From an uncultured Bacteroidota bacterium (lineage in GTDB: Bacteria; Bacteroidota; Bacteroidia; Bacteroidales; P3), in the NCBI GenBank assembly GCA_902771735.1, contig CACXXO010000007.1, positions 62,001 to 126,000 of the forward strand: a DNA stretch of 64,000 bases, read 5' to 3'. The position numbers and the translations under genes are program-made. Shown piece by piece: positions 16,207 through 24,300 of this stretch (positions within the stretch are counted from its first letter, which is position 1; every line of letters starts with the position of its first letter). Below the pieces are notes generated by a model. That model searched no databases. It saw nothing but the letters and a program-made list of their open reading frames with translations, and was not told the DNA's origin.

Positions 16207-17571
16207 ATGCAGAAGAAGCTACTCTCGGGATTGTTTTGGGTACTGCTGGCCAACCTGCTGGTGAAACCCTTCTGGATTCTCGGTGTCGAGGTAGGGGTGC
16301 AGAACGCCGTCGGCAACGAGATGTACGGCTTCTACTATTCCATCTTCAACCTCAGCGTCATTCTCAACATCCTGCTCGACCTGGGCATCACCAACTTCAA
16401 CACGCGCAACATCGCGCAGCATCCGCAGCTGATAGCCAAGCACCTGAGCGGCATCCTGGGTATCAAGGTCTGCTTGCTGGGGCTGTACCTTGTGGCGACC
16501 TTCACCGTAGGGGCGCTGATGGGATACGGCAGCGAGGAGTTCCGCCTGTTGGCGTGGCTCACGGTGTGCCAGTTCCTGAGCTCGCTCATCCTCTATCTGC
16601 GCAGCAACTTCGAAGGGTTGCTGCTCTTCAAGTGGGACAGCCTCTTCTCGGTGCTCGACCGCGTGCTGATGATACTCATCTGCGGCAGCCTGCTGTGGGG
16701 CCCCCAATTCTCACTTTTCCATTTCCAATTCACCATTTACCACTTCGTCTATGCGCAAGTCATAGCCTACAGCCTGACGGCCCTGCTGGCCTTTGTGGTC
16801 ATTGCCCGCAAAGCGAAATTATCAATTCTCCATTTTCACTTTTCACTACCATTCTTCCTTGTCATCCTCAAGAAGAGCGCCCCCTTTGCCCTGCTGGTGC
16901 TGCTCATGGCCAGCTACAACCGCATCGACCCCATCCTGCTGCGCCGTTTGGCGGGCGATGCCGACGCCGGTGTCTATGCCGGTGCCTTCCGCCTCCTGGA
17001 CGCTCTCACTGCTGTGGCCTACCTCGTCAGCGTGCCGCTGCTGCCCGTCTTCTCCAAGCTCTGCAAGGAGATAAAGCCCGCCAACCAAGACTCCCTATCC
17101 AAAGACTCTCAACTTGCGAGCATCGTCCGCCTCGTCTTCTGGCCCATGATGATTTTTGCCGTGGGGGTGTCGGTGGTATGTGCCGTGTGGGCAGAACCCA
17201 TCATGCAGCTGCTCTATCATGAAAACTACGCGCCCTATGTACCTGTGTTCCGGGTGGTCATCTTCGGCATCATCCCCATCGGCATCACCTACATCTTCGG
17301 CACCCTCCTCACCGCGGGCAAATATCTGCGCCACCTGAACCTCTTCGCCGCCACGACGCTGGTGCTCAACGTCATTGTCAACCTGGTGCTCATTCCCCGA
17401 CTGGGGGCCACCGGCTCGGCATGGGCATCGCTCACGGCACAGAGTTTCATGGCCGTTGCCCAGCTGATACTCGCCACACGCCTCTTCCGCCTGCCGATGG
17501 CGGCATTCCTTCCGCCGTCGCCGCACAATATTTGGAAAAATATAACGTTATTGTTAAAACAACAAAACTAA
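16207..17571 (+). CDS. Polysaccharide flippase (Wzx/MATE-like)
   Basis: The 454-residue protein has 12-14 predicted transmembrane helices and the layout of oligosaccharide flippases, which move lipid-linked glycans across the inner membrane (ASYNRIDPILLRRLAGDADAGVYAGAFRLLDA, split as ASYNRIDPILLRR and GVYAGAFRLLDA about 237-265, is the family core). Two stretches (16704-16742 and 16814-16858) are AT-rich and repetitive compared with their surroundings and encode FSLFHFQFTIYHF and LSILHFHFSLPFF, suggesting in-frame insertion of simple sequence at loop/helix borders. It lies 9 bp after the lipoprotein gene and 10 bp before fabD. The glycan substrate is unknown. Confidence 0.85.
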   Translation: MQKKLLSGLFWVLLANLLVKPFWILGVEVGVQNAVGNEMYGFYYSIFNLSVILNILLDLGITNFNTRNIAQHPQLIAKHLSGILGIKVCLLGLYLVATFTVGALMGYGSEEFRLLAWLTVCQFLSSLILYLRSNFEGLLLFKWDSLFSVLDRVLMILICGSLLWGPQFSLFHFQFTIYHFVYAQVIAYSLTALLAFVVIARKAKLSILHFHFSLPFFLVILKKSAPFALLVLLMASYNRIDPILLRRLAGDADAGVYAGAFRLLDALTAVAYLVSVPLLPVFSKLCKEIKPANQDSLSKDSQLASIVRLVFWPMMIFAVGVSVVCAVWAEPIMQLLYHENYAPYVPVFRVVIFGIIPIGITYIFGTLLTAGKYLRHLNLFAATTLVLNVIVNLVLIPRLGATGSAWASLTAQSFMAVAQLILATRLFRLPMAAFLPPSPHNIWKNITLLLKQQN

Positions 17572-17581
17572 AGAATAAAGA

Positions 17582-18460
17582 ATGAAAGCATACATTTTCC
17601 CCGGCCAGGGGGCCCAGTTTGTGGGCATGGGCAAGAACCTGTACGACGGCAACGAAGAGTGCCGCGCCATGTTTGAGAAAGCCAATGAGATTATCGGATT
17701 CCGCATCACCGACCTGATGTTCGGCGGCACGCCGGAGGACCTGAAGCAGACCAAGGTGACGCAGCCTGCCATCTTCCTCCACAGTGTCATATTAGCCAAA
17801 TATATGGGCGAAAGCTTCAAGCCCGACATGGTGGGCGGCCACTCGCTGGGCGAGTTTTCGGCCTTGGTTGCCGCCGGCGCCATGAGTTTCGAGGATGGAT
17901 TGAAGCTCGTCATTGCCCGCGCCAACGCCATGCAGAAATGCTGCGAGAAGACCCCGTCGACCATGGCCGCCGTGCTGAAGCTCGACGACAAGACCGTCGA
18001 GGACATCTGCGCCTCGGTGGAGGGCGAAGTGGTGGTCCCGGCCAACTACAACTGCCCCGGCCAGTTGGTCATCAGCGGCACCAACGAGGGAGTGGCCCGT
18101 GCCTGCGAGAAGGTCAAAGAGGTCAAAGGCAAAGCCCTGCCGCTGGCAGTGGGTGGCGCCTTCCACAGTCCTCTGATGGAGCCCGCCCGCGTGGAGCTGG
18201 CCGAAGCCATCGAGCGCACCGAGTTCCGCAAGCCCGTCTGTCCCGTCTACCAGAATGTCGACGCCCAGCCGCACAGCGACCCTGCCGAGATCAAGAAGAA
18301 CCTCCTCATGCAGCTCACCTCGCCCGTGCGTTGGACCTACACGGTGCAGAACATGCTCAAAGACGGCGCCGACGAATTCATCGAGGTAGGCCCCGGAACC
18401 GCCCTGCAGGGCATGGTGAAGCGCGTCAACCCCGACGCCAACGCCCACTCGGCAGAGTGA
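17582..18460 (+). CDS. fabD: Malonyl-CoA:ACP transacylase
   Basis: The 292-residue protein moves malonyl groups from CoA to acyl carrier protein for fatty acid synthesis. It has the FPGQGAQ start, the active-site serine in GHSLGE (Ser88) and the catalytic histidine in GGAFHSPLM (His195), and VEVGPGTALQGMVKRV near the C-terminus. It is the last gene of the plus-strand run begun by the sirtuin gene, and is followed by a terminator hairpin. Confidence 0.97.
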   Translation: MKAYIFPGQGAQFVGMGKNLYDGNEECRAMFEKANEIIGFRITDLMFGGTPEDLKQTKVTQPAIFLHSVILAKYMGESFKPDMVGGHSLGEFSALVAAGAMSFEDGLKLVIARANAMQKCCEKTPSTMAAVLKLDDKTVEDICASVEGEVVVPANYNCPGQLVISGTNEGVARACEKVKEVKGKALPLAVGGAFHSPLMEPARVELAEAIERTEFRKPVCPVYQNVDAQPHSDPAEIKKNLLMQLTSPVRWTYTVQNMLKDGADEFIEVGPGTALQGMVKRVNPDANAHSAE

Positions 18461-18484
18461 TTTTTATGAACCCATAAGAAAAAG

Positions 18485-18535
18485 CCAAGAGCTAAGAAGT
18501 GAGGTCATCCCGCATTTCATAGCTCTTGGTTTTTA
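18485..18535. terminator. Terminator between fabD and the thioesterase gene
   Basis: CCAAGAGCTA (18485-18494) pairs perfectly with TAGCTCTTGG (18520-18529), followed by a T-run on the plus strand. Its right arm overlaps the last codons of the converging thioesterase gene. Confidence 0.8.
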
Positions 18536-18909
18536 TTTCTTACCTTCTCTATGAATTTCGCGGTGTCGATGATGAAACGCTCGTGAGAGCCTTCGCCAAT
18601 GGCGCCGCACTCGTCGAAAGCCTTCACCTTGAACACCAGCCGACGGCGGTCGACTTCCACCAGCTCGCTCTCGCACCACACGCGCATGCCGATGGGGGTG
18701 GCGGCGGTATGGGCCACGTTGACCAGCGTGCCCACGGTGCCCTGCCCCTCGTCGAGGAAGGGGAGCACACTCTCGTTGCAGGTCTTCTCGACCAGGGCTA
18801 TCATCATGGGTGTGGCAAAGACATCCTCCAGACCGCTGCCCACACGTGCGGCGCTCATTTCGGGCGTCACCGTCTCTTCCAGACGGCCCTTGATTCCTGT
18901 TTGTATCAT
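18517..18909 (-). CDS. Hotdog-fold thioesterase (FlK-like)
   Basis: The 130-residue protein has the pattern of small acyl-CoA thioesterases of the fluoroacetyl-CoA thioesterase type: SGLEDVFATPMMIALVE (about 21-37), the turn GQGTVGTLVNVAHTAATPIG, and an extended strand RRLVFKVKAFDE. Such enzymes hydrolyse short acyl-CoAs in the cytoplasm; the substrate cannot be told. The start MIQTGIKGRL at 18909 was chosen because the longer frame adds residues from an AT-rich leader. Confidence 0.8.
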   Translation of the reverse strand: MIQTGIKGRLEETVTPEMSAARVGSGLEDVFATPMMIALVEKTCNESVLPFLDEGQGTVGTLVNVAHTAATPIGMRVWCESELVEVDRRRLVFKVKAFDECGAIGEGSHERFIIDTAKFIEKVRNKNQEL

Positions 18910-18973
18910 TGTGAGATTATTGAGATTATTTTTGTCATTTATTGTAGTAAGCGAAAAAAAAATGGACTCTTCG

Positions 18974-19534
18974 CTACAATTGATTTGATTCTGCGGCCAT
19001 GGGGAGTGGGGCATCCTCTTCCTCGATGGTGTAGTGAATGGGTGCGTGGTGCTTGTAGAGCGAGAGGAGGTTGTCGTTGAGGAGTAGCTCCACTTCGCGC
19101 ATAGTGTGCTCTATTTTCTTCGGTGTCAGCTGGCACTCCCACACCACAATCACCTGCCACCCGTTCTCCTGCAGCACACGGTAGTTCTCTTGGTCGCGTT
19201 CCCGGTTGCGGCGGATTTTGGCGACCCAGAACTCGCGGTTAGAAGAGGGAATCTTGCAGCACGCCGAGTTCTCAATTTTCAATTCTGAATTTTCAATTTG
19301 TGCGACTTCCAGCCGCACACCGTATCCATGCCAAAAACAGCCGTTCACGAATATCGCCGTCCTGTATGGCCGCAACACGATATCCGGCTTCCCCGGCACA
19401 CTCTTCACATTCAGCCGATACCTATACCCATGACTCCACAGCCACCGCCGCACCTTCAGCTCCGGCTTCGTTGCCTTGCTGCGTATATGCGACATGCACC
19501 TATGCCGCTGCTCCGGTGTCATCGTGTCTGTCAT
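18974..19534 (-). CDS. vsr: Very short patch repair endonuclease
   Basis: The 186-residue protein matches Vsr, which nicks DNA at T:G mismatches made by deamination of 5-methylcytosine. Seen are the N-terminal MSHIRSKATKPE (Glu25), catalytic Asp51 in GKPDIVLRP, VNGCFWHG (Cys66, His69) and FWVAKIRRNRERD. At the position of the E. coli zinc ligand His71 there is a tyrosine, and the following loop (about residues 79-91, IENSELKIEN) is encoded by an AT-rich repetitive stretch at 19262-19300. The start overlaps the transposase stop by 4 bp. No cytosine methyltransferase gene is in the window. Confidence 0.87.
   Translation of the reverse strand: MTDTMTPEQRHRCMSHIRSKATKPELKVRRWLWSHGYRYRLNVKSVPGKPDIVLRPYRTAIFVNGCFWHGYGVRLEVAQIENSELKIENSACCKIPSSNREFWVAKIRRNRERDQENYRVLQENGWQVIVVWECQLTPKKIEHTMREVELLLNDNLLSLYKHHAPIHYTIEEEDAPLPMAAESNQL
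19262..19300. repeat. AT-rich simple-sequence insertion within vsr
   Basis: This stretch repeats AATTTTCAATTCTGAATTTT-like units and stands out against the GC-rich gene. It encodes a repeated peptide (IENSELKIEN) and keeps the reading frame. Similar tracts occur in the flippase, GT117 and lptC genes of this window. Confidence 0.65.
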
Positions 19535-20571
19535 ATCGTTGTTATCTCTTCTGCCATCGTGTTGAGCGCCACGCAGTCCTCGCGGCTAATGTGGCGTTTG
19601 CCAGCATCGTATTCCCAAGGGCTGAGGATGAGCACGCACCCTGCGGCGCAAGCGTCGAAGAGGGCATCCGTGGGCTTGTAGTATTCCCGGAAGCCGTTGT
19701 CCGTGAGGAGGACGAACGGCAGTTCCTCCCGTAGCAGCACCTCCATCACCTGCTTCTCCTGTGGCGAGATGAATGGCGAAACCATCACCGCCCCCTTGCG
19801 CGCCGCCAGCACACAGCCGTTCATATAGTCGCGCAGCGGAGCGTCGTCGCCCTGTTCGGCCTTCTGCACCATCGCCCGCCGCACATGCACCGTCTCAAAC
19901 CGTTCGGCCATCAGCAGCGTCGCGTTCCCCACACCAGCGTAGCTGCGTCCGCCAATCTCAATTCCCCGCTGCACGCGGAAAAAGCCCGGCTTCAGTCGCT
20001 TGGTAGCCAGCCGCTGGGGGTTCATATGTACATAGCGCATCATCGTATCCAATTGCCCTCGCCGCGACAGCGGGCGAATGAACGGACGTTCGGTGAAAAC
20101 AGGGAAAGGATAGAAATCTTCCGTTGCCGCCTCCTTGTCCGTTGTCCCCGCGTCTTTGTCTGTTTTCCCTGAGCCGTTGTCTGCTGTTCCCGAATTCAAT
20201 TCGGGGCTAATCGACAAAGTGTGTGCCCGACCATGCCTCTTAACCCCCTGCCAATATCCGCGAATCACATTGCGAATACTGGTATCCATCACCCGTGTCA
20301 TATGGATAATGGCATGCAGATGATCCGGCATAAGGCAGAACTGGAGAATGCGGATAGCGGGATAGTGCTTGCACATCACGTAAAGCTCTTCCACGACAGC
20401 TTCGCCCAATGTCGTCCTGGTCACATGAGCTTGCGTCGGGTCGTTCTGCGGAATCACCAAGGTGCCCAGCAGAGGTTCGCGCGAAGGCACCGTCAGCGTG
20501 ATATGATATATACCAACCCCATTCCAAGCCGTCCCCGGCTCCTGCCATTGCCATTTTTCCTGCACCGCCAT
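19531..20571 (-). CDS. REP-associated tyrosine transposase (RAYT, Y1-type)
   Basis: The 346-residue protein has the HUH motif DHLHAII (His84, His86) and the catalytic tyrosine region MMRYVHMNPQRL (Tyr180) of Y1 transposases of the IS200/RAYT group, which act on single-stranded palindromic repeats. A 37-residue low-complexity linker (about 119-155, coding 20107-20217) separates the two motifs, and its DNA contains the same 17-bp palindrome as the repeats just upstream. A C-terminal extension of about 150 residues (FISPQEKQVMEVLLREELPF, about 263-282) resembles a nucleotide-binding or TnpA-associated domain I do not recognise. The stop overlaps vsr. Confidence 0.87.
   Translation of the reverse strand: MAVQEKWQWQEPGTAWNGVGIYHITLTVPSREPLLGTLVIPQNDPTQAHVTRTTLGEAVVEELYVMCKHYPAIRILQFCLMPDHLHAIIHMTRVMDTSIRNVIRGYWQGVKRHGRAHTLSISPELNSGTADNGSGKTDKDAGTTDKEAATEDFYPFPVFTERPFIRPLSRRGQLDTMMRYVHMNPQRLATKRLKPGFFRVQRGIEIGGRSYAGVGNATLLMAERFETVHVRRAMVQKAEQGDDAPLRDYMNGCVLAARKGAVMVSPFISPQEKQVMEVLLREELPFVLLTDNGFREYYKPTDALFDACAAGCVLILSPWEYDAGKRHISREDCVALNTMAEEITTI
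20189..20205. repeat. REP-like palindrome inside the transposase gene
   Basis: CCCGAATTCAATTCGGG is a perfect 8-bp inverted repeat with a single central base. It matches the core of the two palindromes at 20681-20699 and 20828-20846. Confidence 0.8.
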
Positions 20572-20635
20572 GGTATTTCTATACTGTACTGTTTCTAAAA
20601 TAAACGCACAGAAACATTTTTTATTGTCCCAAACG

Positions 20636-20899
20636 CTTCGTCCATTGTCGCCCCTTCGTCCATTGTGGCCCGTCCATTGTGGCCGAATTCAATTCGGCCG
20701 CCCTTCCCCTTCAAAAGCAAACAGGAAATCACCCCTTGCAGCAAACCAATTCCGACGCCCCTTTGTCCATTGTCGCCCCTTTGTCCATTGTGGCTCCTTC
20801 GTCCATCGTTGTCCCTTTGTCCATTGTGGCCGAATTCAATTCGGCCGCCCCTCCTTCAAAAGCAAACAGGAAATCACCCCTTGCAGCAAACCAATTCCG
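20636..20899. repeat. REP-like repeat block upstream of the transposase gene
   Basis: Two direct copies of a unit of about 73 bp (20681-20754 and 20828-20899, 147 bp apart) each begin with the palindrome GGCCGAATTCAATTCGGCC and continue with the shared TTCAAAAGCAAACAGGAAAT and CAAACCAATTCCG. Each palindrome is preceded by several copies of an 8-10 bp motif of the form TCCATTGTSG. The arrangement next to a RAYT gene suggests this is its cognate repeat. Confidence 0.78.
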
Positions 20900-20911
20900 A
20901 AAAAGGCACCG

Positions 20912-21001
20912 CTACAGCACCTTCAGCTCGGGCTTAGTGCCCTTCGAGCGGATATGCGACATACAGCGGTGCCGCTGCACCGCTGTCGTCGTGTCGGTCA
21001 T
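20912..21001 (-). pseudogene. Truncated second copy of vsr (N-terminal fragment)
   Basis: The minus strand encodes MTDTTTAVQRHRCMSHIR and SKGTKPELKVL before a stop, matching the first 28 residues of the intact vsr at 19534 (MTDTMTPEQRHRCMSHIR, SKATKPELKV). Homology ends at the stop codon, directly next to the REP-like repeat block. It is therefore a partial duplication or the remains of an older vsr gene, too short to act as a nuclease. Confidence 0.85.
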
Positions 21002-21053
21002 AGTATTGTAAACAATAGTTTGTCAACATTTGTCCGCACGGATTCAAATTTTT

Positions 21054-21260
21054 CTAATTCTGTCGGACATTTGCAAAAGTAAAACGTCCTCTGTCCTCCA
21101 ACCGCTCGAAGTTCCAGTATTTCTGATAACCCAGCAACCGTGCCAGCTTACGCGAGTTCCACCACTCACGACCCTCCCCGTCCGTCTCTTTGATGGCATC
21201 GAACGGCGACAGCATCTCCTGTGGGGTGAAAAGGATAGGGTTGTTATGATTGTTTTCCAT
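21054..21260 (-). pseudogene. DinD-like gene fragment
   Basis: The short frame contains SPFDAIKETDGEGREWWNSR and KLARLLGYQKYWNFE, which match the N-terminal domain of DNA-damage-inducible protein D / BRO-type proteins, but it ends after about 68 residues where family members run to about 270. An in-frame ATG 12 bp upstream (21272) is also possible. The fragment precedes the vsr fragment on the same strand and is probably a relic of an accessory gene. Confidence 0.7.
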
Positions 21261-21325
21261 GGTGATTATCATTGTTTAGTTTAGAAGCCTTGTCTATAGG
21301 TTATAAGTTTTTGTTTTGTAAAAAA

Positions 21326-24300
21326 TTACAATACTTTTTCCAGGTATAAATTTGCTAAACATACCGCCACTTCTTGCGGCTCTTCGCGGGGACGCCAGGC
21401 AAGCACATAACTTACTTCCGCATCGACAACTTGATATCCTTGCTGATTCAGTTTTGAGATATCTTCCCGCTTGCCTTTAGATAGGGATGCAATAGGTTGG
21501 TTCTGCTCCGAATATAGAATGCCGTTTCTATAACGAAGTTTGTCGCCACTACGCAATGCCAGCACCTCGGCTTTGTGGTCACGGAAATAATCGAGCCAAA
21601 CATCTCGCATCGAAAGAGTGATGATTATACGTTTTTCTTGCTGTTTTTGCACATCTAAAGGACGCTGACCAAAAAGAGGGCTATCAGAATGTATATACAG
21701 GTTGTGACGGGCACGGGTCATTCCCACATACAAGGTTCGCAGAGTATCAACATCTATGTCATGTAAACCAAACAGCCATAGATGAACCGCATCAAATTCG
21801 CGCCCTTTGGCCTTATGGATAGTACTGACGTAAACTGATTTACCATCAATGCTGGCGAAATCTTCGATATTTGATTCCAACAAGAACTGGCGAAGGTCGG
21901 TACGGTAAAACGAGCGGTGTGTTTGCTCGTAGTCTTTCCAGAATCGTTGAATGACTGGCAAAATACGGCTGTTAGCATAGGTTTGCTCAGTACGCTGCTT
22001 GGCAGTCTCCCATACGTCTTTTGGAATCACTATGTCTGAATCTTTCCCAAATTGCTTGACGAAGTAACGTATCTCAGCCAGATTTATAAAACGAAATCCT
22101 TCTGTGGCTTGAATCAGTAGGGGGTGGTATCCCTGACGTTCCAGATGATATGCCGCTTGTAAGGCTTCTTCGTTTGTAAAAGTCAAGATGGCAGTAGTGT
22201 CTGCAAATGGAGTTTCTGTGATGGTAGAAAACGAGGACTTAGGCAAAAAATCTACCGATCCCAAAGATTCACTCGTGGAGACAATAGGCGAGCACTTCAT
22301 TCGATTTGGAATACGGCATACAAAATCGTTTGCGAAGTTGACAATCGCCTGATCAGAACGATAATTGTCAGTCATCTCATAAAGAGTAGCTCCTTGCTGA
22401 TCAACCAACGACCGCATATATGCCGAATTGCTCCCTCGGAAGTGGTAGATGTTTTGATCGTCATCACCAACGGCAATAATACGCATCTCTTCGTTACGTT
22501 GCAACAAAGCACGTACCAACCGGAAGTCCTCTTTGGACATATCTTGTGCTTCGTCGATTACAAGCACACTCTTGGCAACCTTTTTCTCCTCAACCTCACC
22601 CTTTTCTATCATTTCTGCTGCACGGTCGACCACTTGATCCACCTCTTCCAAACTTCCAAGTTGTCCCAAGAGGTCAAATGCGAAGGAGTGGAATGTCTTT
22701 ATGTCAACATAGTGAGCAGCATTGCCAACCAAATCGATAAGTCTCCGTTTGAACTCCGTAGTTGCAGCCCTCGAGAAAGTCAACATCAACAATTGCTCAT
22801 GTTTTACGTCTTCCATCAGCAGGAGAGATGCCAGTTTGTGCACCAATACACGTGTCTTTCCACTACCGGGTCCTGCAGCGACAACGATATATTGAGATTC
22901 CTTATCGTCAATAATTTGACGTTGACGTGCGGATAGTGTAGCAAAAAGTTGATGGTATTTTGAGGGAGTGATATTGCGGGATATTTCCGTTTTACGTTCT
23001 CCCTTGAAATATTGTCTTATAAATAGATTATAATCCAGCGTAAAATAGTCATTCACATATTTTGTTGCGGCGGGATAGTCTTTGACCATCATGTTTGCAT
23101 ATTCTCCAACGATATGGATTTGCTGCATCCGCTGCCTGTAGAAAGCGTCAAGTAGGCGATACTGTTCCTTGCCGTACTGAGTACGTCGTTCTACTTTACG
23201 CTCCAGTTGCATGGTGTTATATATTACCATAAAACCACCATCAATCTTCAGTACTTCATTTCTGCTTAAATAAAGGAACGCCTCCTGCATATCAGCTAAT
23301 GATGGTTTTGGCTCCAAGGTGATATGAGTATCATTGTAGTTCCTTAGCTGATCGACCAAAGAGAAGGTAACATATTGCGAGGGATTCTCCTTGTGTAATT
23401 GGACAGCTTGTGCTCCTATAGTGCTAACAATATAGTAACATAAATCGGCACGTCGTCCGAAACGGGCATTAATATCATCTTTTTCGAGCAAAAGATAAAT
23501 GGAAACACTATCGCTTTCAGCATGTTCGCTCTTTCGCAAATATCCTTTTAGGGCTAAAAATGAGAGCAATGTGCGCAAACGCCTAGGTGTACTATTTTTA
23601 AGGCCCTCCATAAGCGCTTGTTGGTTCAGTTGTTTATAATTGAGGTGAGGACAGCCCTTTGTGATTTGTTGAATTAGAAATTGTTCAAGTTGTAAAGTGA
23701 TATCAAGTAGCCGTTTCAAGTTTATTTTGTCCACCCAGATTTGCATATCCTGCGTGTCGGCCAAGATTCCCTCCTGTCGCATCAAGTTTATGCTGCTAAT
23801 GACGGTCTCCTTGGTCATCCCAAGCAGGTCGGCAAGATAATCTATGCGACTTTCCGCCTCGTTGTTGTTTGCAGAGGTAGCACGCTTACTTATTAATGAA
23901 CCTATTATTCGCGCAGATTGTTCCCGTGTGGTATCATCGAAGAGAGGAGAAACAGACAGGCGATGTCTGACTTCGTCCATCGTATTCACGGTAATTCCGG
24001 TGGCAAACAGATGTGGCGAATTGCTTCCTCTAACAATAAAACCAGCATTTTCCAACGCAGCCAATGCTGCACGAACACGTGTCTCAATATCTGGCACTTC
24101 GTCGCTCCATCCAGCCTTACGGGCAATTTCCAATGCTGAACAACCAATTGTGGGACGTTGTACAGTCATATCTCTGACAGCTCTCCACACTTGTCTAATT
24201 TCGCTTAGAGAAAGCTTTGTCTGATTGAGAAGTATGAAATGTTTATCAAGATCGTTGTCGGAATATAGCACATAACAGTCGGCCTCCATTTTGGGATCAC

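Noticed and set aside
20636-20899. Possible CRISPR array
   Set aside because: The repeated units are unequal, lack unique spacers of fixed length, and no cas genes are nearby; REP-like repeats beside a RAYT explain them better.
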